NCBI RefSeq assembly: GCF_034479515.1 | Contig: NZ_CP140152.1 | Location: forward strand, 3,410,001-3,474,000 | Length of the DNA: 64,000 bases | Reading direction: 5' to 3' | From: Duganella zoogloeoides | GTDB taxonomy: Bacteria; Pseudomonadota; Gammaproteobacteria; Burkholderiales; Burkholderiaceae_D | Shown here: positions 42,497 to 51,326 of the stretch, in pieces | Position numbering within the stretch: the stretch's first letter is position 1 | Layout: each line of letters begins with the position of its first letter | Translations under genes and position numbers: made by a program | Notes under the pieces: generated by a model | The model's database searches: none | The model's input: the letters and a program-made list of their open reading frames with translations, nothing else | Told to the model about the DNA's origin: nothing

Positions 42497-45160
42497 ATGC
42501 AACGCAGTTTGATGTCGATCGCCGTGACGGCGGCTCTGGCCCTGGGCCCTGTCCTCACCCATGCAGCGCAGGCAGGACCAGCGACCAAATCCAGGGCAGC
42601 CGCGCAACAGACTACCCAGCTCCCGCGCAATGCCGCGCCCACGCACTACGCGGTGTCGCTCACGCCGGACGCCGCCAGCCGCACGTTCAGCGCCAGCGTC
42701 GTCATCTCGCTCGATATCACGCAGGCGACCGACCGCCTGGTGCTCAATGCCGCCGACCTGGCATTTTCCAGCGCTGCGCTCAGCGCCGGCGCCGGCCAGC
42801 CGCCACAAGCGGCTACCGCCATCGACCTCGACGCCGACCAGCAAACCGCCACCTTCCGCTTCGGCCGCACGCTGCAACCGGGCAGCTACCAGCTACAACT
42901 GGCGTACACGGGCCTGATCGGCACCCAGGCCGCCGGCCTGTTCGCGCTGGACTACCAGAACGGCGGCGCAGCCAGGCGGGCGCTGTACACCCAGTTTGAA
43001 AACTCCGAGGCGCGCCGCGTGATCCCGTCATGGGACGAGCCGTTTTATAAAGCCACGTTCGCACTGGAGGCGACCATTCCCGCCGGCCAGATGGCGGTGT
43101 CGAACATGCCGGTGGCAGCGACCACCACGCTGGCCGACGGGCGCGAACTGGTGCGCTTTGCCACGTCGCCGAAGATGTCCACCTACCTGCTGTTCTTCGG
43201 CCTCGGTGAATTCGAGCGCGCCACCACGTCCGAAGGCGGCACCGAGATCGGCGTGATCACGCAAACCGGCACGCTGAACCAGGCCCAGTTCGCGCTCGAC
43301 TCGTCGCGCGCCGTATTGCGCGAGTATAACGACTACTTCGGCGTCAAGTACCCGCTGCCAAAACTGGACAATATCGGCGCGCCGGGCCAGAGCCAGTTCT
43401 TCAGCGCCATGGAAAACTGGGGCGCCATCTTTACCTTCGAATACGCGATCCTGCTCGACCCGCGCACCGCCACCCAGGAAGACCGCGAAGGGGTGTTTGT
43501 CACCGCCGCCCACGAAATCGCCCACCAGTGGTTCGGCAACCTGGTTACCATGGCCTGGTGGGACGACCTGTGGCTCAACGAAGGTTTTGCATCGTGGATG
43601 GAATCACGCACCACCGCGCGCCTGCACCCGGAATGGGACTGGCACCTGCGCGCGGTGCACACGCGCGAAGGCGCGATGGCCAGCGACGCCCTGGCCTCCA
43701 CCCACCCGGTGATACAGCGCATCGCTACCGTGGAACAGGCCAGCCAGGCCTTCGACAACATCACCTACCAGAAGGGCGAAGCGGTGATCCGCATGCTGGA
43801 AGAATACGTGGGTACGGACGCCTGGCGCAACGGCGTGCGCGCGTACATCGCCAGGCATGCATACGGCAATACGGTGTCCGACGACCTGTGGCGCCAGGTG
43901 GAAAAGGCGGCGCACAAGCCGGTCACCGCCATCGCCCACGACTTCACGCTGCAACCGGGCGTGCCGCTGATCCGCGTGGCTGATGCCGTATGCAGGAACG
44001 GCAAGGCCACCGTCGCCCTCACCCAGGGTGAATTCGCCAAGGACGACACCCCCCGTAAACCTTTGAGCTGGCGCGTGCCGGTCATCGCCGGGACCGTGGG
44101 CGGCGCCACTGTGCGCACGGTGGTTGCCGGCGGTAAGGCCACCATCACCCTGCCCGAGTGCGGCGCGGTGCTGGTCAACGCCGGCCAGAGCGGCTACTAC
44201 CGCACGCTCTATACGCCGAAGGGCTTTGCCGCGCTGGCCGGGCGCTTCGCCCACCTGCCGGCCATCGATCAAATGGGGTTGCTGGCCGATGCCGCCGCGC
44301 TGGGCATGTCCGGCCACATGCCGGCGCCCGGCTACCTGGAACTGGTGGCCACCACGCCGGTGGCAGCCGCGCCTCAGGTGTGGGAAGACATCGCCGGCAC
44401 GCTGGCCGGCCTGCACGCCAGCTACGAGGGCAAGCCGGAACAGCGGGCCGCCTTCGACAGCTTTGCGCGTGCGCGCCTGGCGCCGGTGCTCGCGCGGGTA
44501 GGCTGGACAGCCGTCCCCGGCGAGGCCGCACCTGTCGCCAACCTGCGCGCCACGCTGATCGCCGCCCTCGGCGACATGGGTGACGCTGGCGTGCTGGCCG
44601 AAGCGCGCCGCCGCTATGCGCTGCGCCACAGCGACCAGGACGCCATGCCGGTGACCTTACGCCGTCCGATCCTGGGCGTGATCGCCGCCAACGCCGATGC
44701 AGCGACCTGGGATGCGCTGCTGGCCGAGGCGCGCGCCGAAACATCGGCCATGGTCAAGGCCGAGCAATACGGTTTGCTCGGTTCCAGCCGCAACCCGGCA
44801 CTGGCCCGCCGCGCGCTGGACCTGGCGCTGACCGACGAAGCCGGCGCCACCAACAGCGCCAGCATGATCAGCCACGTCGCCAACCAGCATCCGGACCTGG
44901 CGTTCGACTACGCGGTGGCGCACCGCGAGCAGGTGGAACAGAAGATCGACGCCACGTCGCGCAGCCGCTTCTTCCCCGGCCTGGCCCGCCGCTCGGCCGA
45001 TCCGGCCATGGTGGCCAAGCTCAACACCTACGCCGACCAGCACCTGGCCGCCGACGCGCGCGGCGACGTCAAGATCGCGATCGCCTCGATCGAGTACCGC
45101 GTCAAGGTGCGCAAGGAGCGGCTGCCAGAAATCGACGCCTGGCTGGCGCACCATCGCTGA
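42497..45160 (+). CDS. M1-family zinc metallo-aminopeptidase, exported
   Basis: An 887-residue peptidase of family M1, with a Sec signal peptide (MQRSLMSIAVTAALALGPVL, cleavage near AAQA). The zinc site is complete: HEIAHQWFGN followed 18 residues after the second His by NEGFASWME with the third ligand Glu. The substrate-binding motif, usually GxMEN, reads SAMEN here (FFSAMENWGAIFTFEYA). The catalytic Tyr is probably in ITYQKGEAVIRMLEEY. The C-terminal ERAP1-like helical domain fills residues 540-880. A ribosome site (aagga) precedes the ATG. It cleaves N-terminal residues from peptides in the periplasm. Neighbours give no pathway clue. Confidence 0.92.
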   Translation: MQRSLMSIAVTAALALGPVLTHAAQAGPATKSRAAAQQTTQLPRNAAPTHYAVSLTPDAASRTFSASVVISLDITQATDRLVLNAADLAFSSAALSAGAGQPPQAATAIDLDADQQTATFRFGRTLQPGSYQLQLAYTGLIGTQAAGLFALDYQNGGAARRALYTQFENSEARRVIPSWDEPFYKATFALEATIPAGQMAVSNMPVAATTTLADGRELVRFATSPKMSTYLLFFGLGEFERATTSEGGTEIGVITQTGTLNQAQFALDSSRAVLREYNDYFGVKYPLPKLDNIGAPGQSQFFSAMENWGAIFTFEYAILLDPRTATQEDREGVFVTAAHEIAHQWFGNLVTMAWWDDLWLNEGFASWMESRTTARLHPEWDWHLRAVHTREGAMASDALASTHPVIQRIATVEQASQAFDNITYQKGEAVIRMLEEYVGTDAWRNGVRAYIARHAYGNTVSDDLWRQVEKAAHKPVTAIAHDFTLQPGVPLIRVADAVCRNGKATVALTQGEFAKDDTPRKPLSWRVPVIAGTVGGATVRTVVAGGKATITLPECGAVLVNAGQSGYYRTLYTPKGFAALAGRFAHLPAIDQMGLLADAAALGMSGHMPAPGYLELVATTPVAAAPQVWEDIAGTLAGLHASYEGKPEQRAAFDSFARARLAPVLARVGWTAVPGEAAPVANLRATLIAALGDMGDAGVLAEARRRYALRHSDQDAMPVTLRRPILGVIAANADAATWDALLAEARAETSAMVKAEQYGLLGSSRNPALARRALDLALTDEAGATNSASMISHVANQHPDLAFDYAVAHREQVEQKIDATSRSRFFPGLARRSADPAMVAKLNTYADQHLAADARGDVKIAIASIEYRVKVRKERLPEIDAWLAHHR

Positions 45161-45170
45161 AGCGTCTGAG

Positions 45171-45281
45171 GCCTCGCAAACCGTAGCGAGCGGCCCGATA
45201 TCGTCTTGAGTAGCGCAAGCGTACGGAGGTACGCTGAGCAACGGATAGGCGATAGCGGGCCGCGCAGTAGGTTTGCGAGCC
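45171..45281. repeat. Long imperfect palindrome (possible dispersed intergenic repeat)
   Basis: The arms CTCGCAAACC (45173-45182) and GGTTTGCGAG (45270-45279) enclose an imperfect gcgagcggcccgatatcg pairing. An inner hairpin reads AGCGTAC-ggag-GTACGCT (about 45218-45235). The whole can fold into one rod of about 105 nt. It lies 12 bp after the aminopeptidase stop and has no T-run, so it does not look like a terminator. Such a structure is more like a dispersed mobile palindrome. I did not notice a second copy in the window. Confidence 0.6.
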
Positions 45282-45290
45282 CCCACCATC

Positions 45291-45327
45291 AAAAAAAAAC
45301 CAGCGCCACCGTGAGGTGATGCTGGTT
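45291..45327 (-). terminator. Rho-independent terminator on the minus strand
   Basis: Stem AACCAGCGCCACC pairs with GGTGATGCTGGTT (two mismatches) around a gtga loop. It ends, on the minus strand, in nine T residues. No coding gene on that strand precedes it, so it is assigned to the candidate RNA at 45291-45455. Confidence 0.7.
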
Positions 45328-45455
45328 GCAAAACGCTCGAAAGCGTGGGGATGGCCGGTGGTCCGGCGGCTGGTCTGCGCCGCCTGGACTGAATTTGTGC
45401 CGGAATGAAGGTCCGGCAGCCGGGCGCTTGGTTTAACCGCGCGCTACAGGTATTA
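45291..45455 (-). ncRNA. Candidate structured small RNA with its own terminator
   Basis: On the minus strand, hairpins at 45399-45417 (GCCGGA/TCCGGC), 45365-45384 (GGCGGC/GCCGCC) and 45333-45346 (ACGCT-ttcg-AGCGT) are followed by a 13-bp near-perfect stem at 45298-45327 and nine T residues (45299-45291). That last part is a textbook rho-independent terminator, but there is no minus-strand gene upstream to use it. A compact transcribed RNA is the simplest reading. The promoter is not clear: taatac at about 45453-45458 on the minus strand has no good -35 box. Confidence 0.35.
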
Positions 45456-45679
45456 CTTTGCCAGTTAATCGAAAAGACAGGCTTAGGACTTCATTAAACT
45501 TGATGAAGCCTGCCGTTGGAGGGGGCATTGAGATGATTGAATTGGTGCCGGTGTTACAGGCCACCGGCAAGCCCGCTGAGCGATGTTCCGTGAAATCCCG
45601 TGCCAACCTGGACACGGCGACCAGCTGGAAGATGCTGGGACCAGCGCTACGCATCATAATCGGGCAATATGACGAGCCA

Positions 45680-46402
45680 ATGACGGATACTACAATGCAC
45701 ACAACCATGTTATCGACATCACCACTGCGCGCGTACCTGCTGGCGGCCCCGTTCATCGTGGCGCTGGCCGCCTGCTCGCCGCTGCCGCCTTCCACGCCCG
45801 CCACCGCGCCGGCGACGATCACGCAGGCGCCACCGGCCGAGCCGGCGCCGCCAGCCGCTCCAGCAGCGGGGGCACTCGCCATCGACAGCGCCAACTCGCT
45901 GATCGCCGTCACCGTGCGGCGCGGCGGTGTGCTGGCGCGCCTGGGCCACGACCATGTGGTGGCCGCACGCACTATCACCGGCACCGTCACGCCGACCGAC
46001 AATCGCGCGCAGTTCCAGTTCCGCCTCGACCAGATGACGGTGGACGAACCGGCGCTGCGCCAGGTCGCGGGGCTGGAAAAGCAGCCTTCACCGGAAGCCG
46101 TCGCCGGCACCCGCACCAATATGCTGACCAGGGTGCTCGACGCCGACCGCTATCCGCTGGTCACCGTGCGCGCCGAACGCATTGCCGACGACCAGCCGCT
46201 GGGCGTGGCCATTACCCTGCACGGTGTCACACGCGCGTACCAGATCCCGGTGGTGTTCGCCCGCGAAGGCAATACCCTGACGGTGAGCGGCACGGTCGAT
46301 CTGAAGCAGACCGATTTCGGCCTGGTGCCGTTCTCGGTGATGGGCGGCGCCATGGCGGTGGAAGACCGGATGGAGCTGCGCTTCACCGTGGTGGCGAAAT
46401 AA
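45680..46402 (+). CDS. YceI-family lipoprotein
   Basis: YceI proteins are lipocalin-like periplasmic proteins that bind isoprenoid or other amphiphilic ligands. The start at 45680 gives 240 residues with a lipoprotein signal (AAPFIVALAACSPLPPS, lipobox LAAC) and a Pro/Ala/Thr-rich linker to about residue 60. The YceI fold then runs to the end: RRGGVLARLGHDHVVAART, ALRQVAGLEKQPS, YPLVTVRAERI, and TVDLKQTDFGLVPFSVMGG with the final EDRMELRFTVVAK. ATG 45695 and 45707 are alternative starts; earlier in-frame codons back to 45458 lack the signal. It is monocistronic, with a long upstream gap. Confidence 0.8.
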   Translation: MTDTTMHTTMLSTSPLRAYLLAAPFIVALAACSPLPPSTPATAPATITQAPPAEPAPPAAPAAGALAIDSANSLIAVTVRRGGVLARLGHDHVVAARTITGTVTPTDNRAQFQFRLDQMTVDEPALRQVAGLEKQPSPEAVAGTRTNMLTRVLDADRYPLVTVRAERIADDQPLGVAITLHGVTRAYQIPVVFAREGNTLTVSGTVDLKQTDFGLVPFSVMGGAMAVEDRMELRFTVVAK

Positions 46403-46411
46403 CGGCGCGAT

Positions 46412-46444
46412 AAAAAAAAGCCCGCGGCACAAACGGCGCGGGCT
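46412..46444 (-). terminator. Terminator for the LysE-family gene (minus strand)
   Basis: Perfect eight-base stem AGCCCGCG / CGCGGGCT (46419-46444, ten-base loop). On the minus strand it is followed by eight T residues (46419-46412). It sits about 85 bp after the stop of the minus-strand LysE gene and 10 bp after the convergent YceI stop, and may serve both. Confidence 0.8.
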
Positions 46445-46527
46445 GAAAGGTTTCAAATCGGGAGAGACTTGAAAGAGCAAGTGCAGTATCTCCCCTCAAC
46501 ATGACGGCGTGATGACATCAACACGCG

Positions 46528-47157
46528 CTATCTCGAAATAATCAGTTTTAATCCCAGGCCCACGAATACTGCCCCCGCCACCCGGTCCATCCACATCCCG
46601 GCGCCGGGGTGGCGATTGATCCACGCCCCCACTGCGCCGGAAAAATAGCCGAGCAGCGAAAACAGCACCGCCGCCTGCACCGTGAACAGCAAGCCCAGTT
46701 GCGCCGTCTGCCAGCTGGCATCACCGCGTTCGGCCACCACGAACTGCGGCAAGAACGACAGGAAGAACAGCACCACCTTGGGATTGATGGCATTGGCGAA
46801 CAACCCCTTGACGAACAGCCGCCCCAGGCTTTCGTCAGGCAGGCCGGCTTGCGCCACGCGCGCTCCGCCCCGGCTGCGCAATGCACCGATGCCGAGCCAC
46901 ACCAGGTAGGCGCCGCCGATGATCTTCAAGGCGCCAAACGCTGTCGGGGAAGCGGCGATCAGCGCGCTCACGCCCAGTGCGGCCAGCACCGTGTGACTGA
47001 GGCAGCCCAGCGCGCAGCCGATGCCGAACACCATGCCCTGGCGGCGGCCGCGCGAGACGCCCACGCTGAGCACCATCAGGTTGTCGGGCCCGGGCGAGAT
47101 CGTAATCAGCAAGGCGGCGCTGAGAAAACCGATGAACTGTTCTGGCGAAATTAACAT
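46528..47157 (-). CDS. LysE/RhtB-family amino-acid exporter
   Basis: An inner-membrane exporter of 209 residues with about six hydrophobic segments. The family signature lies near residue 18 (ITISPGPDNLMVLSVGVSRG), followed by RRQGMVFGIGCALGCLSHTV, ALKIIGGAYLVWLGIGALRS and FVKGLFANAINPKVVLFFLS. The C-terminal segment (AGAVFVGLGLKLIISR) is also typical. Substrates in this family are amino acids such as homoserine, threonine or lysine; the particular one cannot be read from sequence. It stands alone, with a good terminator on its 3' side. Confidence 0.9.
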   Translation of the reverse strand: MLISPEQFIGFLSAALLITISPGPDNLMVLSVGVSRGRRQGMVFGIGCALGCLSHTVLAALGVSALIAASPTAFGALKIIGGAYLVWLGIGALRSRGGARVAQAGLPDESLGRLFVKGLFANAINPKVVLFFLSFLPQFVVAERGDASWQTAQLGLLFTVQAAVLFSLLGYFSGAVGAWINRHPGAGMWMDRVAGAVFVGLGLKLIISR

Positions 47158-47447
47158 GTGGGTGCTCGGTAAAGGCTGGAACCCGTGATGATAGCTGTCG
47201 CATCGTTATGTCACAATGCCAATGAAGACTTCGAGACGCGTCCAAAACCCTACAGACCGCATTAGTCCCAGAGCATTGGATTTCTACTATGGCTGGAATG
47301 GTCTGATCTGGTCTGGGTTTCCGCCCAAATTTCGCCCACGTTTCCCGATATAGTGCACACGTACCGCCATCTCAAGACGTAGATCAAAACCCACTGTCGG
47401 CGACCTGCCATCGTTTGGTTTGATACCGACAACTTACAGGGGCGAGC
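47158..47447. other. Left part of a probable acquired remnant, no gene seen
   Basis: This 290-bp stretch has lower GC than the flanks and ends before the TadE-like gene. It carries ATTTCGCCCACGTTTC at 47329-47344, which recurs exactly at 48246-48261. A short gtctgatctggtctggg repeat lies just before it. No convincing coding region was found on either strand. Confidence 0.45.
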
Positions 47448-47900
47448 GTGGCAAAACATCAACAGTGCAAACGACCTACGCAGGGACTGGCGGCAGTCGA
47501 GTTCTGCCTGGTATTGCCGCTGCTCTTGGTCATGCTGGCGTTCCCGCTCTACTTCGGGCGATATTGCTACCATTACAGCGTCGCCCATGCGGCGGCTACT
47601 AGTGCTGCCACCTTCATGTCGAAAGTACCCCTGGGCGATATGCTCAACACAACGAAGGCGCCCGTCGCCATCTCAGTTGCCAAGGAGATTATTGGCGCGA
47701 TGACGGCCGAGTTAAATCCAGGGCCGTCGAAGCCTTTCATTGCGATCGACTGCGTGCAGAGTAATTGCGGAGGAAATTCCAAACCCAACGTTGTACGGGT
47801 GTCCATCGAAATGACGATGGAGGATATTTTTTTTCGTGATGTCACTCAACTGAGTCTGCCCATATATGTTTCGATCACGCTACCCTATCGAGGACGGTGA
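47448..47900 (+). CDS. TadE-like pilus assembly / pseudopilin protein
   Basis: TadE/TadG proteins are minor pseudopilins of the Tad (Flp) pilus. This 150-residue protein has the TadE-type N terminus: a short basic leader, then GLAAVEFCLVLPLLLVMLAF (about residues 13-32), where the G-AAVEF-LVLP core is diagnostic. The rest is a small soluble domain with three Cys after residue 95. The GTG start has agggg upstream (47437-47441). No other tad genes surround it, and its base composition is lower in GC than the neighbours, so it is probably an orphan carried in with the surrounding remnant. Confidence 0.65.
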   Translation: MAKHQQCKRPTQGLAAVEFCLVLPLLLVMLAFPLYFGRYCYHYSVAHAAATSAATFMSKVPLGDMLNTTKAPVAISVAKEIIGAMTAELNPGPSKPFIAIDCVQSNCGGNSKPNVVRVSIEMTMEDIFFRDVTQLSLPIYVSITLPYRGR

Positions 47901-48445
47901 TCGCGTGGATTCGCACGAACACTATGCACGCCCAGACCGCGCCACCGAGCGCGTGGTAAATGAGGGGCTGGCCATCGCTGAACAGAGACGAGGCGCTCGT
48001 CCGTGGCGCCGCCGATCGTCAGCTTGCCTTCGCTGGCATAGGATGGTCGATCCACAAGCTGGCGGCGCGGTAGCGCCAGGCCACGATCGTAGATACCGCG
48101 CATGCGGTACCCGACCACGTGAAGCGGCTCGTCGAGCTTGCACAAAGGGGGGAGCGTTTGGCCTCTCAATCACTTCCCCAAAATCTGGCGACGTCTGGAT
48201 GTGCCGGGCGAGATGAAGAAAACCCTTACCAAATAGTTTTGCGAGATTTCGCCCACGTTTCGCCCACGTGCGGACGTAGTTCGCACGCAGCCCTTGCGCC
48301 TACTGGCTCCGGTCACGATCGACGTAGTTATGTCACAACTACATCATATTTTCTGAAAACAACATGTTCTCGTATAAAATGACCGAATTCCTGCCTCCGC
48401 AACGGCGGCCGACATCCCTACATATCAATAACCGAAGCTTGCAAG
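47901..48445. other. Gene-poor, lower-GC remnant upstream of the 7TM kinase
   Basis: About 545 bp without a convincing gene. Minus-strand 47885-48169 is open (94 codons) but matches nothing I know. A plus-strand tail reading NHFPKIWRRLDVPGEM and ending at about 48235 looks like the 3' end of a broken gene, family unknown. The second copy of the 16-bp repeat (48246-48261) is followed by a tandem cgcccacgt. The right part holds a palindrome (48324-48342) and a weak promoter-like tataaa at 48373. Confidence 0.45.
48324..48342. promoter_or_regulatory. Perfect inverted repeat upstream of the 7TM hybrid kinase gene
   Basis: GTAGTT-atgtcac-AACTAC, six-base arms with a seven-base spacer, about 100 bp before the kinase start and 30 bp before a tataaa at 48373-48378. 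It has the form of an operator for a dimeric regulator. No known motif is matched, and this could be chance. Confidence 0.35.
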
Positions 48446-51322
48446 ATGTACCACGCGCTGAGCGCCTTTGCGGGCCAAGTCCCCCGCCACCTGTCGTCGC
48501 CGCTGCTGTTGTTACGCATCATGGCGCTGCTGCTGGCCGCACTGTGCATTGCCGGTCCGGGGCGCGCGCAGGCGCTGCCGTTGTCAACGATCCCGCTCAC
48601 CCACGCCGGCGCCGATATCGCCCGCACCGGTAAGCTCTACCTGGACGAAGGCGAACTGGCGCCGGCCAATGCCGGTGCGCTGCCGGCACTGGTCGCCGGC
48701 CTGCGGCCTGCGGACAAGGTGGATTTGCTGGGCGGCGGTTACTGGCTGGTGGCCGAATTGCGCAACGACGGCGTGCTGACCGACTGGGTCATCGATCCCA
48801 ACGACACCCTGATCGACGTGGTCGATATCTACCTGTACCAGCCCGACGGCACGGTGCGGCTGCTGAAAACCGGCTACCGCCAGCCGCACGACTACCTGCT
48901 CCACTACGGCAAGGACGTGCAGCTCGAACCGGGCAAGAGCTACCCCGTGCTGATCCGCTTCTCCAGTCCCTATTACGCGCGCACGCCCATGTTTACCGCG
49001 CTGCCGCGCAGCGACTACCAGCGCCTGGTGGCGCGCGAAAACGTCATGATCATCGGCTCCATCGGCGCGCTGCTGGCGCTCACGGTGTTCAATTTCTTCA
49101 TCTACTCGATCACGCGCGACCGCTCGTCGCTGTACTACTCGCTGTACGTGCTGTGCTACGCGGTGGCCTGGGGCATGACCTTCCACCTGTCGGCCGACAT
49201 GTTCGACTGGCACAACCTGCACTGGCACTACGTGCCGTTCTTCCTGCTGCCGGTGATCAGCACCCTGTTCTACACCAGCTTCCTGCGCCTGCGCGAGACC
49301 GCGCCGCGCCTGTTCCTGCTCAGCCGCGTCAACATCGTGCTGCCGCTGCTGACGCTGCCCTCGTGCTTTTTGGCGCTCAGCTACGCCCACACCATCGCCA
49401 CCGTCGTCATTGCGATCTGGGTGTCGATGGCGCTGGTGACCGGCATCGTGGTGTGGCGCCGGGGCTACCAGCCGGCGCGCTTCTTCGTGCTCGGCTTCCT
49501 GGCGCTGCTGTTACCAAGTTTGCTGATCCTGCCGGCCAACGTGGGCCTGATCCCGGCGCTGGTGACCAACGCCCAGCTCTTCACGCTGCTGGGCGGCACG
49601 CTCGACGGCGTGCTGCTGGCGTTTGCGCTGGCCGACCAGATTCGCCTGCTGCGCAACACCCTGGAACAACGCGTGCAGGAGCGCACGGCCGAACTGACCG
49701 AGGCCAAGGAACACGCCGAGGTGGTGAGCCGCCACCGCATCGATTTTCTGTCGGCCATGAGCCACGACATCCGCACCCCGCTGGCCGGCGTGATCGGCAT
49801 GATCAAGTTTGCCATGCGCGACCAGTCGGTGCGCGGCCGGACCGAGGAATACCTGCGCATCGGCCTGCAAAACAGCGAGTCGCTGCTGGCCATCCTCAAC
49901 GACATCCTCGATTTTTCCAAGATCGACGCCGGCCGCCTGTCGATCGAAACCGTGGACTTCGATCTGATCGCGCTGATCGACGACGCCATCGGCATCCTGC
50001 AAGGCCAGGCCGACGCCAAGAGCCTGCTGCTGCGCTGCGAACTGGCGCCGGACCTGCCGCGCTTCGTGCGCGGCGACCCCACCCGGCTGCGCCAGATCCT
50101 GCTCAATTTGCTCGGCAACGCCATCAAGTTCACCGACCGGGGCGAGGTGCGGCTGCATGCCTCCGCGCTCGATCCGGTGGCCGGTCTCACCAGCGTCAGC
50201 TTCGAAATCATCGACACCGGCCCGGGCATCCCGCCCGACACCCTGCCGCGCCTGTTCCAGAAGTTCGAACAGGCCGATCATTCCACCACGCGCCGCTACG
50301 GCGGCACCGGCCTGGGACTGGCCATCTGCAAGGAGCTGGTGGAGCTGATGGATGGCGCCATCGCCGCCGAAAGCCGGGTGGGCGTGGGCTCGACCTTCAG
50401 CTTTACCCTGCCGCTGGCGGTGGGCGCCGCGCCGCTGGCCGGTCCGGACACGGGCCCGCACCGCGAGTACCACGCCTACCGCCTGCGCATCCTGTGCGCC
50501 GAGGACGTGCGCACCAACCAGATCATCGTCAGCACGCTGCTCGAGAACATGGGCCACGACATCCGTATCGTGGAAAACGGCCTGCAGGCGCTGCATGCAC
50601 TGGCCGAATCGGACTACGACCTGGTGCTGATGGACGGGCGCATGCCGATGATGGACGGCGAACAGGCCACGCGCCTGATCCGCGCCGGCGGCAACGAGGA
50701 CTACCGCATGCGCGACGCCGGCATTCCGATCATCGCCCTCACCGCCAACGCCAGCGACCATGACCGCGCGCGCTACCTCGGCGTGGGCATGGACGGCTTC
50801 CTCAGCAAGCCGGTCGATGAACGCCTGCTGTACGACCAGATCGAAAAGATCATTGCCCTGCACCTGGCCCGTGGACGTCCGCTGCGTGCGGTCGATCCGG
50901 CGCAGCTGCCGTCCGCTTGCCATGCGGACCTCGACGCCCAGTTCGGCGTGGCGCCGGCGGCCTGCGGTGAAGATTCCGGCGCCGGCAAGGCGGTGCAGAT
51001 CATGCCGCTGGCCGGCCTGTCGCACAAGCATTTGCAGCGCATTACCGACGCCTTCCTCGACGAAGCGCCGCGCCGCCTGCGCACCGCGCGCGCGGCGGTC
51101 AGCGCCGGGAACGCGCAGGCGGCAGCCGCCGCCATCCACGCCCTGAAGGGAAGCGCCGGCTACCTCAGTTCCAACCACCTGCACGCGCTGTGCGCGGAAC
51201 TGGAAGCGGAAGCGAACGCCGGCCGCATCGACCACGTGGAGCACATGCTGGGGGAAGTAGAAGCGGCACTGGACCAGGCCTGTGCCGATTTGCAGGCGTC
51301 GAACCGGACCTGCACTTCCTGA
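48446..51322 (+). CDS. 7TMR-DISM hybrid sensor histidine kinase with REC and Hpt
   Basis: A 958-residue sensor. The N terminus has a signal-like segment and a periplasmic 7TMR-DISM extracellular domain (about 60-190, GGGYWLVAELRNDGVLTDWV). Seven membrane helices follow (about 205-400, MIIGSIGALLALTVFNFFIY), then a coiled coil, HisKA (FLSAMSHDIRTPLAGVIGMI), HATPase (GGTGLGLAICKELVELMDG), a receiver (LVLMDGRMPMMDGEQATRLI, SKPVDE) and an Hpt domain (AIHALKGSAGYLSS). All phospho-sites are present. This architecture senses carbohydrate-like or other periplasmic ligands in several families, but the ligand is unknown. The ATG at 48446 lacks a clear ribosome site; 48521 is an alternative. Its neighbour is convergent. 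Confidence 0.9.
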   Translation: MYHALSAFAGQVPRHLSSPLLLLRIMALLLAALCIAGPGRAQALPLSTIPLTHAGADIARTGKLYLDEGELAPANAGALPALVAGLRPADKVDLLGGGYWLVAELRNDGVLTDWVIDPNDTLIDVVDIYLYQPDGTVRLLKTGYRQPHDYLLHYGKDVQLEPGKSYPVLIRFSSPYYARTPMFTALPRSDYQRLVARENVMIIGSIGALLALTVFNFFIYSITRDRSSLYYSLYVLCYAVAWGMTFHLSADMFDWHNLHWHYVPFFLLPVISTLFYTSFLRLRETAPRLFLLSRVNIVLPLLTLPSCFLALSYAHTIATVVIAIWVSMALVTGIVVWRRGYQPARFFVLGFLALLLPSLLILPANVGLIPALVTNAQLFTLLGGTLDGVLLAFALADQIRLLRNTLEQRVQERTAELTEAKEHAEVVSRHRIDFLSAMSHDIRTPLAGVIGMIKFAMRDQSVRGRTEEYLRIGLQNSESLLAILNDILDFSKIDAGRLSIETVDFDLIALIDDAIGILQGQADAKSLLLRCELAPDLPRFVRGDPTRLRQILLNLLGNAIKFTDRGEVRLHASALDPVAGLTSVSFEIIDTGPGIPPDTLPRLFQKFEQADHSTTRRYGGTGLGLAICKELVELMDGAIAAESRVGVGSTFSFTLPLAVGAAPLAGPDTGPHREYHAYRLRILCAEDVRTNQIIVSTLLENMGHDIRIVENGLQALHALAESDYDLVLMDGRMPMMDGEQATRLIRAGGNEDYRMRDAGIPIIALTANASDHDRARYLGVGMDGFLSKPVDERLLYDQIEKIIALHLARGRPLRAVDPAQLPSACHADLDAQFGVAPAACGEDSGAGKAVQIMPLAGLSHKHLQRITDAFLDEAPRRLRTARAAVSAGNAQAAAAAIHALKGSAGYLSSNHLHALCAELEAEANAGRIDHVEHMLGEVEAALDQACADLQASNRTCTS

Positions 51323-51326
51323 CCCA

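Noticed and set aside
47885..48169. Minus-strand 94-codon frame next to the TadE-like gene
   Set aside because: No recognised family, no clear ribosome site and an Arg/Pro-rich composition. It was noted within the remnant but not called as a gene.
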